Shown: positions 9,502 through 18,039, counted from the stretch's first letter. The stretch: DNA of 64,000 nt from Methylobacterium gnaphalii (GCF_007992215.1 NZ_BJZV01000013.1:101296-165295), one strand, 5' to 3'. The notes: generated by a model from the sequence alone, not told the origin. A program made the numbers and translations.

Positions 9502-10500
9502 ATGGTTCCGAACTTCTCCGGGCGCGATGCCTCAGCAGCGTGGAAGACGGGCTGGGAGACGCACGTCCAGGCTCCTTTCGCCCGCTTCAAGCAGACATTC
9601 GAGGGCGGGATTCCGGGGCTCGCGCTACCGGGCAATGTGCCGGTCCTGCTCAAGCCCCGCATGCCGAAACCGGAGTGTGGTCTCGGCCCGACGCTCGGCC
9701 GCCTCGGCAATCTCGAGGTCCGGCTCGCAACCAGGAAATCCGAGATCCGCCGCGCTCAGCGTCTTCGCTACAAGGTGTTCTACGAGGAGATGTCGGCGAT
9801 CCCTTCGGCCATGGCGATGCTCAAGCGTCGCGACATCGACATCTACGACGCACTCTGCGACCACCTCTTGGTCATCGACCACGCTGCCGTGAAGGCAAAG
9901 CCGTTCCGCAAGCCGCGGCCGAAGGTCGTCGGCACATATCGGCTGCTGCGCGGCGACCAGGTCGACGGCGGCGCCGGCTTCTACTCCGCGGGCGAGTTCG
10001 ACATCGGGCCGCTGCTCGACCGGCATCCCGGCAAGCGCTTCCTGGAGCTCGGCCGCTCCTGCGTGCTCAAGCCTTATCGCACCAAGCGCACGGTGGAGCT
10101 GCTCTGGCACGGCATCTGGACCTATGTGCTGCATCACGGCATCGATGCGATGGTCGGCTGCGCCAGCCTGGAGGGCACCGATCCCGACCGGCTCGCCCTG
10201 CAGCTGAGCTTTCTCCATCACCACGCCCGTGCACCCGAGGCATGGCGGGCACGCGCGGTCTCAGACCGTTTCGTGAAGATGGATCGCCTCGCGCCGGAGG
10301 CCGTGAACCCCAAGGCAGCCCTGCAAAGCCTGCCACCGCTCGTGAAGGGTTATCTGCGCATCGGCGCGACCTTCGGGGACGGGGCGGTGATCGACCACCA
10401 GTTCGGCACGACCGATGTCTTCGTGGTGCTGCCGGTGGAAGCTATCGCTGCACGGTATATCGGCCATTTCGGCGCCGAGGCAGATCGGCACGCCGCCTGA
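9502..10500 (+). CDS. olsB: L-ornithine N-alpha-acyltransferase (OlsB-like GNAT)
   Basis: A 332-residue protein of the hemolysin-like acetyltransferase family. From about residue 75 it follows OlsB closely: LEVRLATRKSEIRRAQ, RYKVFYEEM, CDHLLVIDH, VVGTYRLLR, GFYSAGEFDI, LELGRSCVL and LLWHGIWTYVLHH. OlsB joins a 3-hydroxyacyl group from ACP to ornithine, the first step of ornithine lipid synthesis, a phosphorus-free membrane lipid. The second enzyme, OlsA, is not next to it. The first 70 residues are variable. A start further left is possible, but the ATG at 9502 gives a normal length. Confidence 0.85.
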   Translation: MVPNFSGRDASAAWKTGWETHVQAPFARFKQTFEGGIPGLALPGNVPVLLKPRMPKPECGLGPTLGRLGNLEVRLATRKSEIRRAQRLRYKVFYEEMSAIPSAMAMLKRRDIDIYDALCDHLLVIDHAAVKAKPFRKPRPKVVGTYRLLRGDQVDGGAGFYSAGEFDIGPLLDRHPGKRFLELGRSCVLKPYRTKRTVELLWHGIWTYVLHHGIDAMVGCASLEGTDPDRLALQLSFLHHHARAPEAWRARAVSDRFVKMDRLAPEAVNPKAALQSLPPLVKGYLRIGATFGDGAVIDHQFGTTDVFVVLPVEAIAARYIGHFGAEADRHAA

Positions 10501-10615
10501 GGACAGGCCAGTCCCGTCACGCTTGCCGCTCGGGTGAGGGTTGCAAGGCCCGGTCAAGGCCTCGACAGCACTCGCATTGGTAACAATGTAACAAATCTGT
10601 CCATCTGCGGCCGTC

Positions 10616-11863
10616 ATGGCCGCCGTGCCCTCTCAGCCCACCGTGTTGATGCTCGCCCCCGCCCCGTCTGCCCACCGCGACCGCCTCACGGCGATCGCCG
10701 CGGCGATTACCTGCGTTGCCGTGGTCGGCATCGGTCTCAGCCTGTCGATCCCGCTGCTCTCGCTGGAGATGGAGCGGATGGGAGCTTCGAGCTTCCTGAT
10801 CGGCCTCAACACGGCGGTCGGCGGGTTCGCCAGCATCATCACGGTACCCTTCGTGCCGAGGCTCGCCGCTCGCGTCGGGGTGCTGCGTCTGCTCCTGCTC
10901 TCGATTGGGCTCGGCGCCGTGCTGCTCATCGGGTTCAGGATCTTCTACGACCTGACCTGGTGGTTTCCGCTACGCTTCCTCTTCTCGGTCACGCTCGGCG
11001 CTCTCTTCGTCCTGTCCGAATTCTGGATCACCCAGGCCGCGCCACCCGAGCGGCGCGGATTGGTCATGGGCATCTACGCCACCGTTCTGGCGATTGGCTT
11101 CGCGGTGGGACCTGGGCTTCTGGTCCTTCTCGGGACGGAGGGATTCGCTCCCTACCTCGCCGGCGCCGGCCTGTTCGTTGTGGCGGCTATTCCGATCGCG
11201 CTGGCGCGAGGCGTGTCGCCGAGCATCCCACACGAAGGCCAGAGCCTGAATTTCTTCAGCTACCTCCGAGTGGCACCGATCGCGACCTTCGCCGCCCTGC
11301 TCTACGGCGCAGTCGAGACCGGCGGCTTCGCGATCCTGCCGCTCTACGGGCTTCGGCTCGGCTTCGACGCCCAGACGGCAGCCGGTCTCGTCAGCGTGGT
11401 CGCCCTCGGCAATGTGCTGTTTCAGATCCCCATCGGATGGCTCGCGGACCGCACCGATCGTGGATCGGTGCTGCTGGCGAGCGCCCTCGCCGGAGCCCTC
11501 GGCGCGGCGCTGATGCCGGCGGCGAGCGGCTCGTTGATGATGCTATCCGTCCTGCTCTTCGTTTGGGGCGGCGTTGCCGGCACGCTCTATACGGTGGGCC
11601 TCGCGCATCTCGGCGCGAGCGTGCGCGGTCCGGATCTGGCTGGAGCCAACGCAGCCTTCATCGCGCTCTACGGCGTTGGCCTGATGCTCGGTCCGGCGAT
11701 GATCGGCGGGGGCATGGATCTGATCGTGCCGCAGGGCTTCGCCTGGACGCTGGCGGCGATGTTCGCGGCCTATGCGGGCATCGTCGTGGTCGCTATCCTC
11801 AGAGGTGTTTCGGCTGCCGATCGCAATGCAACCCCGGAACAGGACGAGCGACTTCTCCGTTGA
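10616..11863 (+). CDS. MFS transporter
   Basis: A 415-residue inner-membrane transporter with twelve helices. The loop between helices 2 and 3 (FVPRLAARVGVLRLLLLS) is a weak form of the MFS A motif, and ADRTDRGSVLL is its counterpart in the second half. Helix layout and length suggest the YcaD-like drug/sugar branch. The substrate cannot be predicted. It lies 115 bases after olsB on the same strand, but no shared function is evident. Start: ATG at 10616 with a run of weakly charged residues, or a later start near codon 11. Confidence 0.85.
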   Translation: MAAVPSQPTVLMLAPAPSAHRDRLTAIAAAITCVAVVGIGLSLSIPLLSLEMERMGASSFLIGLNTAVGGFASIITVPFVPRLAARVGVLRLLLLSIGLGAVLLIGFRIFYDLTWWFPLRFLFSVTLGALFVLSEFWITQAAPPERRGLVMGIYATVLAIGFAVGPGLLVLLGTEGFAPYLAGAGLFVVAAIPIALARGVSPSIPHEGQSLNFFSYLRVAPIATFAALLYGAVETGGFAILPLYGLRLGFDAQTAAGLVSVVALGNVLFQIPIGWLADRTDRGSVLLASALAGALGAALMPAASGSLMMLSVLLFVWGGVAGTLYTVGLAHLGASVRGPDLAGANAAFIALYGVGLMLGPAMIGGGMDLIVPQGFAWTLAAMFAAYAGIVVVAILRGVSAADRNATPEQDERLLR

Positions 11864-11915
11864 CTAGGCGAAGCTGCGCCGTTTTCGGCGGCATGTCTTT
11901 GATCGGAGAAAGGCT

Positions 11916-12044
11916 ATGAGCCTCATCGGACGCATCGTCACCAAGATCCTCGGCAACGAGGACCGGCCCGTCACCCGCGACGACCGCAATTCCGGGTCGA
12001 GCTCGCCGATCGGCCGGCTCGTCACCAAGATCCTCCGTAAATAG
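11916..12044 (+). CDS. 42-residue peptide with an internal IGR-VTKIL duplication
   Basis: ATG at 11916 with GGAGAAAGG six bases upstream, a near-ideal ribosome-binding site. The product starts MSLIGRIVTKILGNE and ends SSPIGRLVTKILRK, so an eight-residue amphipathic unit occurs at both ends of a charged 24-residue linker (DRPVTRDDRNSGSS). The DNA repeat is similar (CGTCACCAAGATCCTC in both). I know no family for it. Peptides with two amphipathic ends can bridge membranes or pair as coiled coils, but that is inference. It lies 52 bases after the MFS gene. Confidence 0.65.
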   Translation: MSLIGRIVTKILGNEDRPVTRDDRNSGSSSPIGRLVTKILRK

Positions 12045-12045
12045 C

Positions 12046-12143
12046 CTTCGCTGCGGGCACAGCCGAAGCAATCGAAGGCCGACGCGCTGACGGTGCGGGT
12101 GTGCCCCCGGATCGTGTCAGCCGCTCCCCGCAATGACAGCTGA
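12046..12143. repeat. Second REP-like element, degenerate
   Basis: GCGGGCACAGCcGAAGCAATC near 12053-12073 matches one arm of the repeat at 1566-1641 (GCGAGCACAGCGAAGCAA on the opposite strand there). CCGCTCCCCGCAATGACAG near 12121-12139 looks like the opposite end of such elements. The inverted pairing is weaker than in the first copy. Confidence 0.4.
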
Positions 12144-12180
12144 TGCCGTTTCCGGTCGGCTGGCATGGTCCTGCCGGGCA

Positions 12181-12208
12181 TGCCGGCTCCATTCACGTGG
12201 AGCCGGCA
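12181..12208 (-). terminator. Hairpin terminator after the patatin gene
   Basis: TGCCGGCTCC (12181-12190) and GGAGCCGGCA (12199-12208) form a perfect 10-bp stem with an 8-base loop. It lies 11 bases past the stop of the minus-strand patatin gene. There is no clear T-run. Confidence 0.55.
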
Positions 12209-12218
12209 CGTTACATTC

Positions 12219-13412
12219 TCAGCGGCCCGCCGCTGCTTCCATCCGCGCGGCGGCCGGCGAACCTGAGACGCTGTGCTGCCAGAAATGGCCGGTGCGGCCC
12301 TTCTCGTAGCCAGCATTGTAGAGGTTGCGCATATAGGCGGTGTCGAAGCCGCGCGCGGCCGTCGTGCTCGGGCCGCTCTCGTCGATATAGGTCAGGTTGA
12401 AGCCGATGCCGCTGCGGCGGCTGATGGCCTCGGTCGCCGTCAGCGTGGCGCGCGTGCGTGCGCGGCTCGCGGTGGTGAAAGAACGGCCGGCGATCGCCAG
12501 GGCGTTGTTCTGTGTGACTGCGAAATCCGGATCCAAACGCCCGTTGATCACGACGTAGATGTCGGCCTTGCCCTTGCTGCGCAGGCGCTCGTCGCGAGCG
12601 AGGAAGCCCTGCGGCAGCGTGAAGACCGGGATCACCACCGATCCATCGACATGCATCTCTTGGAAAGCGTGGTTGCCGGCCTGCACATCGACGAGTTGCG
12701 GCGGGAATACCGCCGGGACGCTGGCGGAGGCCGTCAGCACGTCGCGAAACAGGTTGGCGGCGTTCGGAGCGCCGCTCGCGGCGATCGCGCCCATGTTCCA
12801 GATCACCGCGCGCTGCTGATCGAGATTCGTCGTTACGACGTAGAGGCGCTTGCCTTTGGCGTGCTCCTCCGCGATCGCCGCGAGCAGGTCAGGCGTGACG
12901 TAGCGGCCGATGATCTCGCGGAGCCGGCCATCGCCGAACAGGCCGGAGCCGAACAGCACATTGGTGATGCTCGGTGCCTGAACCAGAGATTCGGCGATGC
13001 CGCTGGTATAGAAATCAGTCAGGTAGGAGTCGTAGGCCGAACCGAGGAAAGCGAAGGGCGCGATCAGCGCGCCCGTCGACACGCCGGAGACGATGGTGAA
13101 ATCGGGCCGGGTGCCCGAGGCGCTCCAGCCGTTGAGGATGCCCGCGCCGTAGGCGCCGTCTCCGCCACCACCCGATAGAGCAAGGTAGCTGAAGCCACTG
13201 CGCCTGCCTTCGGGTCGGGCCGCAACGGCCGCGATCTCGGAGGCTGTGGCATCGGCATAGGCCCGCACCGGCCCCATGCCCGGCACGGTGGCAAGGGAAG
13301 CCTCTTGCGCCGTGTAAGACGCGCGCGGCAGCGAGGAGCAGGCAGCAAGTCCACCTGCCATCAGCAGGCCGGGCACGATGCGCGCGACGCGCAGACAGGA
13401 CAGGAATGACAT
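12219..13412 (-). CDS. Patatin-like phospholipase lipoprotein
   Basis: A 397-residue protein with a lipoprotein signal peptide and lipobox LAAC (Cys25), so it is probably anchored in the outer membrane or held in the periplasm. The patatin core has the oxyanion loop SGGGGDGAYGAGIL, the nucleophile elbow GVSTG (Ser of GxSxG) and the catalytic aspartate in HVDGS. The catalytic Ser-Asp dyad is therefore complete. Enzymes of this type hydrolyse acyl esters of phospholipids. It is a single-gene unit divergent from the helix-hairpin-helix protein gene. Confidence 0.9.
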   Translation of the reverse strand: MSFLSCLRVARIVPGLLMAGGLAACSSLPRASYTAQEASLATVPGMGPVRAYADATASEIAAVAARPEGRRSGFSYLALSGGGGDGAYGAGILNGWSASGTRPDFTIVSGVSTGALIAPFAFLGSAYDSYLTDFYTSGIAESLVQAPSITNVLFGSGLFGDGRLREIIGRYVTPDLLAAIAEEHAKGKRLYVVTTNLDQQRAVIWNMGAIAASGAPNAANLFRDVLTASASVPAVFPPQLVDVQAGNHAFQEMHVDGSVVIPVFTLPQGFLARDERLRSKGKADIYVVINGRLDPDFAVTQNNALAIAGRSFTTASRARTRATLTATEAISRRSGIGFNLTYIDESGPSTTAARGFDTAYMRNLYNAGYEKGRTGHFWQHSVSGSPAAARMEAAAGR

Positions 13413-13686
13413 TACGAGGCCCGGAACAACGGCTAAGCTTGTACCGAACGAGCTTGGCCTTGTCTCGTTCCGGTCGAAGCTTGGCTATTTCGAGGCCGTG
13501 GAGCTGGTTGCCCGAGGCCGTGGCATTCCGGTCTCAGGGCTTGCGGATGTTGCTGCGGAGCGGCGCCCAAAAGTCGGCCCGTTCCTCAACGCCAACATAT
13601 GTTTGCCATTCTTCCGCATCAGAGCATCGCGAACGGTACGATGGCGGACGCGCGACGCCGCGGAACCTGGGCGGAAAGGCCTCCGC

Positions 13687-14325
13687 ATGCTCAACGGACC
13701 GGCGCTCCTGCGCGTCTTCCTGGTGGTTGTCGCCGCAGCGATTCTGACTGGGCTCGTCCAGCATTACTGGAGCTTCGACAGCGGCCCTTCGGAGGTTGCG
13801 AAGCCGGTTGTGCGCCCGACCGCCCAAAGCACCGCTATCCGCCGGGCCGAGCCGGCGACAGTTCCGGCCGCCGCTGGAGCAGTGCCGGCGCTCGAGCCTT
13901 CCGCAGCGCAGCCGAGCGAAGCGCCCAAGCCGGCACAGCAGGCCCAGCCTCTCGCTCCCCCACCCCCACCGGATGAGGGGCTTGCAGCCCCATCGCCGAG
14001 TCCCGCGCCGGCCGCCCCCGAGCCGGTCTCCGATCCGCCGACGCCCGTCGTGCAGCCGCCGCTGCCTCCCGCGGCCGCACCAGCACCTGCGCAATCGGAG
14101 TTGACCGACGAGACCGCGGCCGGGCCCACGGACGGACGGGCGGTCGATCTCGTCGATCTCAATACCGCCTCGCTGGAGGCGCTGAACCGCCTCAAGGGCG
14201 GCGGCAGCATCGGGCGGGCGATCATCCAGCGCCGTCCTTATAGCTCGACAGACCAGTTGCTCTCGAAGCGCGTGCTCAGCCGCACGGTCTACCAGCGCAT
14301 CAAGGACCAGGTCACAGTGCGCTGA
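13687..14325 (+). CDS. Membrane-anchored helix-hairpin-helix (ComEA-like) protein
   Basis: A 212-residue protein. One N-terminal membrane helix (about 7-25) is followed by 120 residues of Pro/Ala-rich low-complexity sequence. A C-terminal helix-hairpin-helix domain starts with VDLVDLNTASLEALNRLKGGGSIGRAI, the ComEA signature. In ComEA this fold binds DNA outside the inner membrane during uptake. Here the long Pro/Ala tether could carry it across the periplasm, but no other competence gene is nearby. The frame is open upstream to 13378. The ATG at 13687 gives the signal-anchor and is preferred. Confidence 0.8.
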   Translation: MLNGPALLRVFLVVVAAAILTGLVQHYWSFDSGPSEVAKPVVRPTAQSTAIRRAEPATVPAAAGAVPALEPSAAQPSEAPKPAQQAQPLAPPPPPDEGLAAPSPSPAPAAPEPVSDPPTPVVQPPLPPAAAPAPAQSELTDETAAGPTDGRAVDLVDLNTASLEALNRLKGGGSIGRAIIQRRPYSSTDQLLSKRVLSRTVYQRIKDQVTVR

Positions 14326-14412
14326 TCGGTTCTCTCGGCTCGATGCTCTGGTGCGCGGCCTCTCGACTTCGTAAGAAGGATCGGGCGACAGACCTGAGAG
14401 CCGAGGCATCCC

Positions 14413-14628
14413 ATGCAAACCACCGCCGGCGCGCCGATCATGCGCTCGGAACTGGGCGTCGAGGAAACGAGCGAGTCCGACAACATCGTCCGATGGGACG
14501 GCGAGCGGCTCTACGTTGAGCACGACGTCTATCACAATGGCCAACTCGTCCACCGCAAGTACCGCCGAACGGTCACCGAGCCCGTCGCTCGGGCCCTTCA
14601 AACGATCATCAACCGCGCGCAGCAATGA
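14413..14628 (+). CDS. Small hypothetical protein
   Basis: A 71-residue soluble acidic protein with no family I recognise. The C-terminal half (VRWDGERLYVEHDVYHNGQLVHRKYRRTV, then ARALQTIINRA) reads like a small beta-hairpin plus helix. The ATG at 14413 is preceded by GAGAGCCGAGG about 13 bases away. It ends 13 bases before the DUF3016 gene, so the two are probably co-transcribed. Confidence 0.6.
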   Translation: MQTTAGAPIMRSELGVEETSESDNIVRWDGERLYVEHDVYHNGQLVHRKYRRTVTEPVARALQTIINRAQQ

Positions 14629-14641
14629 TGCAGGGCGCAGC

Positions 14642-15137
14642 GTGACAATCCGCGCCGCAGTCGTTCTGGCAGCGGCGCTGCTGGCACCCCTGCCGGCGGA
14701 GGCTCAGGTCAGCGTTGCCTTCGTCGCGCCCGAGCGCTTCACCGACGCCGAGAACCGCTTCGGATCCGGCCCCACGCTGCGTGTCACCCTGGCAGAGATC
14801 CGGCGCCTCTTCACGGAGCTCGGAGACCGCGTGCTCCGGCCCGGCGAAAGCCTCGCGATCACCGTGCTCGACATCGATCTGGCGGGCTACGAACGACCCG
14901 TCGGGTTGCCGAACAGCCCGCGCATCGTCTCGGACGTCGCACCGCCGCGCCTGCGCTTACGCTACGTTTTGAAGGAGCGCGGCCGTACCGTGCTCTCGGG
15001 GGAGGAAGTGGTGACCGACATCAACTTTCTCACACGTTATGCGCGCAGTTTCAGCTTGCAGCTTCACCTACGAGCGCGAGCTGATACGGGATTGGCTCCA
15101 GGGGCGGATCGTGCGGCGTGAGCCAGCGCACGGCTGA
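14642..15137 (+). pseudogene. DUF3016 family periplasmic protein, broken by a frameshift
   Basis: GTG start at 14642 gives a cleavable signal peptide (AAVVLAAALLAPLPAEAQ) and then the DUF3016 body (VAFVAPERFTDAE, SLAITVLDIDLAGYERP, GEEVVTDINFLTRYARSFS). After about 15055 this frame goes on as LHLRARADTGLAPGADRAA to a stop at 15121. The frame one base further on instead reads FTYERELIRDWLQGRIVRREP to a stop at 15137, and this is the expected family C-terminus (Tyr-Glu then Trp). One base gained or two lost near 15050-15065 would explain it. Either the gene is a recent pseudogene or the assembly has an error there. Confidence 0.7.
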
Positions 15138-15163
15138 CCTACGGCTCGCTCACGGACCATCGC

Positions 15164-16042
15164 TTGCGACGGATCGCACATATCTCGGACCTGCATTTCG
15201 GCTGCACGAATCCCGACGTGGTCGAGGGGCTGATCACCGAATTGAACGCTGATCGCCCCGACCTGATCGTCATCTCGGGCGATTTCACCATGCGCTCGCG
15301 CCAGGTCGAATACCGGCAGGCTCAGGCCTTCCTCAACCGCCTGACGTCGCGCTGGATCGGGGTGCCCGGCAATCACGACATCGCCTGTTTCCCCCTGCCG
15401 GGACGGTTCATCCGGCCCTTCCAACGCTATTGCTGCTTCATCGCCGAGGAGACCGAGCCGACCTTTCTCGACGAGGAGATCGGCGTTGTCTGCCTCAACA
15501 CGGTGCGGACCTGGGCGCCGGACCCCGACTGGTCGCAGGGACGGATCGGCCGAGAGCAGATCCTTCGGGCCGGGGCGCGGCTCGCCGCCCTGCCGCCCCA
15601 TGTCTTCCGCATCGTCGTCGGCCATCACCCCTTCGCGCCGCCGCCCTGGAACGAGAAGGCGCGGCTGGTGGGGCGGGCCGGGGCGGCGCTCGACGCGTTC
15701 CGTCGCCACCACGTCGGCCTCACGCTCGCCGGACATTTCCACAGGCACTATTCCCGATTTGTCACGGTGGACGGCGTGCAGAGGGATGCGGCCTGTGCGA
15801 TCGGCGGTCAGCAGCTGCTCGTGGTGCAGGCCGGCTCGGCGACCTCGACGCGCCTGCGTGGGCGGGAGCCGAACGCCTATAACCGCATCGTCGTCGAGAA
15901 TGGTGCGGCGACGGTCACGGTGCGTCTGTGGAACGGAGCCGACTGGCAGGATGCGCCGTGCTCGACTGGAGTAAGCAAACTCTTCGTCGACCCGTCAGGC
16001 ACGAGGAATGCAGGCTTGGCTACGGAACGAGCCGCAACATGA
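15164..16042 (+). CDS. Metallophosphoesterase, CpdA/Icc-like (class III cyclic nucleotide phosphodiesterase type)
   Basis: A 292-residue calcineurin-like phosphoesterase. The two-metal site is complete: D9-x-H11 in RIAHISDLHFG, D40 in ISGD, N70-H71 in GVPGNHD, then VVGHHPF and the closing AGHFHRH. The start of the fold at residue 4 and the overall order match CpdA (Icc), which hydrolyses 3',5'-cyclic AMP, though other substrates are possible in this family. The start is TTG at 15164, 26 bases after the disrupted DUF3016 gene. No earlier in-frame start fits. A gene for a nucleotide cyclase lies 500 bases downstream on the same strand. Confidence 0.85.
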   Translation: MRRIAHISDLHFGCTNPDVVEGLITELNADRPDLIVISGDFTMRSRQVEYRQAQAFLNRLTSRWIGVPGNHDIACFPLPGRFIRPFQRYCCFIAEETEPTFLDEEIGVVCLNTVRTWAPDPDWSQGRIGREQILRAGARLAALPPHVFRIVVGHHPFAPPPWNEKARLVGRAGAALDAFRRHHVGLTLAGHFHRHYSRFVTVDGVQRDAACAIGGQQLLVVQAGSATSTRLRGREPNAYNRIVVENGAATVTVRLWNGADWQDAPCSTGVSKLFVDPSGTRNAGLATERAAT

Positions 16043-16165
16043 AATCGTCTCTCGAACCACCCAGATCGATCCGGTCATGGCTCGATTGTCTCGTGAGGCA
16101 GGAGCGGACGCTCTTTTCACCCCTTCATCGCATCGCAGCCGGGCGACACGCATAAGCCGTCACCG

Positions 16166-16309
16166 ATGAATCCCGTTGCCCTCATCGTCATGGCCACGAT
16201 CGCCATCGGCTACGTCGCCGCCCTGCTGGTCGCCCTGCATACGGGCACCGGCTGGGTCGTGGCATTGCTCGCGATCCTCGTGATCGCGCTCTTCGTCCGC
16301 TGGCGCTAA
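16166..16309 (+). CDS. Small two-helix membrane protein
   Basis: A 47-residue protein starting MNPVALIVMATIAIGY. It consists almost wholly of two hydrophobic helices (about 3-22 and 29-44) joined by HTGTG and ending in RWR, a typical positive-inside tail. The ATG at 16166 is preceded by a weak site (ATAAGCCGTCACCG). It lies between the phosphoesterase gene and the cyclase fusion gene on the same strand. Small membrane proteins of this size often tune larger membrane enzymes, but the role here is unknown. Confidence 0.55.
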   Translation: MNPVALIVMATIAIGYVAALLVALHTGTGWVVALLAILVIALFVRWR

Positions 16310-16539
16310 GGTCTGTGGCCCCGGGGCCGGGTGCGAGGAGGCAGGATTTCACAGCCACCCGCTTCGACAGGCTTGACAGGACCGGACCGATTGGCTCGTC
16401 CTGCTGCCGCGTCTCTGCAGCCGCCAGATGTGGCGGAGGGTGATGCAGCATCGCTCCTGCTCGTAAGCGGTATGATCGCCGGAACCATCCCGACCCTCAC
16501 GAGCATCCTGCTCCCACGTGGCCGGCGCGGAGCGCGTCC

Positions 16540-18039
16540 GTGAAACGAACCATCGCGGCGATCCTGGCCGCCGATGTCGCCGGCTTCTCGCGGCTCGTCG
16601 CCGAGGACGAGGACGACACACTCCGCCGGCTGCAGGACTATTCGCGGGTGTTTCGCGCCGAGGTGACGCGCGTCGGTGGCCGCGTGTTCAACACGGCGGG
16701 CGACGCGATTCTCGCCGAGTTCCCAAGCGCCGTCGAAGCGCTGCGTGCCGGCATCGCCATCCAGGAGCAGATGCAGGGCCTCAACGCGGATCACCCGCCC
16801 GAGCGCCGGATCCTGTTCCGGATGGGTCTCAACATCGGCGATGTCATCGAGACCGATGCGGGTGACATGCTCGGCGACGGCGTCAACGTCGCCGCGCGGC
16901 TTGAAGGCCTCGCGGAGCCTGGCGGCATTTGCCTGTCCCGCTCGGTCCATGAGGCGATCGCAGCCCGGCTGACGGTCGCCTTCCGCGATATCGGCCCCCA
17001 GACCCTCAAGAACATTCCCCGGCCAATCCACGCCTTCCGCGTCGTGCTGCCCTGGGACGGCCCAGGCGAGACGGTAAAGGCCCGGCGGCGGTGGCCGCGC
17101 CTGGTCGGCGTCTCCGCGGCGCTCCTGCTGCTCCTGGCCGGTGGCCTCGCCATGGTGTTTCGGGACGATCTGTACGGCAGGACTGAGGGCAGCGTCGAGG
17201 CCGAACCGCTCTCGCCGGTTGCGGCGCGCGAGGCCCTGGAGAGAGCGGACCTCCTCTCCGTCGCGGTGGTCCACCCGCAGCGTGCCTGTTTCAAGGAAGC
17301 GGTTTGGCTCTCCGGCACCATCGTGCCGCGAAGCGAGGCCGAGGTTAGCCCGGACGAGGACGGCCTGCGCATCCTGCGCGTGTTCGCCAAGCCCCTGGAT
17401 AAGGTCGCGCAGGGCCAGGCACTCGCCGAGTTGGCGCGTCCGGATCAACCGGGCCAGGCCGTCGTGACGCTGCGCGCGCCCGTGGCCGGTTCGGTGGGCC
17501 AGAGTCAGGCTCATGTCGGCGCACTTACGGCGCGCGTCCAGGCCCTGTTCAAGATCATCCCTCAGGGCACGTTCGAACTTGCCGCCGAAGTGCCCGTCAA
17601 AAGTCTACCGATACTGAGGGCGGGGCAGAGCGTGGCGGTGACCCCGCTCGGACTGCCTGAGATTGCCGGCCGCGTGCGCAGCGTCTCGGCCGAGATCGAC
17701 GGCGCGACACAGCTCGGACGTGCTCGCGTATCCCTCGTGGGTCATGCCGACCTGCGGCAGGGGCAGTTCGCGCGAGGCGTGGCGACGATCGGCGAGCGTT
17801 GTGGGATCGGCCTGCCTGAATCCGCGATCCTGCGCAGCGCAGAGGGCAGTGTCGTCTTCGTGAGCAACCAGGGCCATGTCGAGGGGCGCTTCGTGACGAC
17901 GGGCCTCAGCGCTAACGATGCCGTCGAGATCCGCAGCGGCCTCGACGGCGGCGAGGCGGTTCTCCTGCGCGCCGGACCGTTCGTGCGCGAAGGCGATCTG
18001 GTCAACGCCTTACCGACCTCGGACAGGGCGTCGAACTGA
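16540..18039 (+). CDS. Class III nucleotide cyclase fused by one membrane helix to an HlyD/RND-adaptor-like domain
   Basis: A 499-residue protein starting with GTG at 16540. Residues 1-170 are a class III adenylyl/guanylyl cyclase: ILAADVAGFSRL with metal-binding D12, FNTAGDAILAEF with D55, then GDGVNVAARLEGLAEPGG with the catalytic Asn116 and Arg120. After a basic linker (KARRRWPR) comes one membrane helix (about 187-207). Residues 230-499 look like a membrane fusion protein: half-lipoyl motifs around SGTIVPRSEAEVSP and APVAGSVGQSQAHVG, a beta-barrel, then LPESAILRSAEGSVVFV and ENDAVEIRSGL-like membrane-proximal strands ending VREGDLVNAL. The long coiled-coil hairpin of true adaptors is missing. 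An adaptor fold as a periplasmic sensor for a cytoplasmic cyclase is unusual. Confidence 0.85.
   Translation: MKRTIAAILAADVAGFSRLVAEDEDDTLRRLQDYSRVFRAEVTRVGGRVFNTAGDAILAEFPSAVEALRAGIAIQEQMQGLNADHPPERRILFRMGLNIGDVIETDAGDMLGDGVNVAARLEGLAEPGGICLSRSVHEAIAARLTVAFRDIGPQTLKNIPRPIHAFRVVLPWDGPGETVKARRRWPRLVGVSAALLLLLAGGLAMVFRDDLYGRTEGSVEAEPLSPVAAREALERADLLSVAVVHPQRACFKEAVWLSGTIVPRSEAEVSPDEDGLRILRVFAKPLDKVAQGQALAELARPDQPGQAVVTLRAPVAGSVGQSQAHVGALTARVQALFKIIPQGTFELAAEVPVKSLPILRAGQSVAVTPLGLPEIAGRVRSVSAEIDGATQLGRARVSLVGHADLRQGQFARGVATIGERCGIGLPESAILRSAEGSVVFVSNQGHVEGRFVTTGLSANDAVEIRSGLDGGEAVLLRAGPFVREGDLVNALPTSDRASN

Noticed and set aside
16331..16543. 70-codon frame ending in a GTGA overlap with the cyclase gene
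   Set aside because: The overlap suggested coupling, but there is no ribosome-binding site and the sequence is low-complexity. Kept only as a remote possibility.
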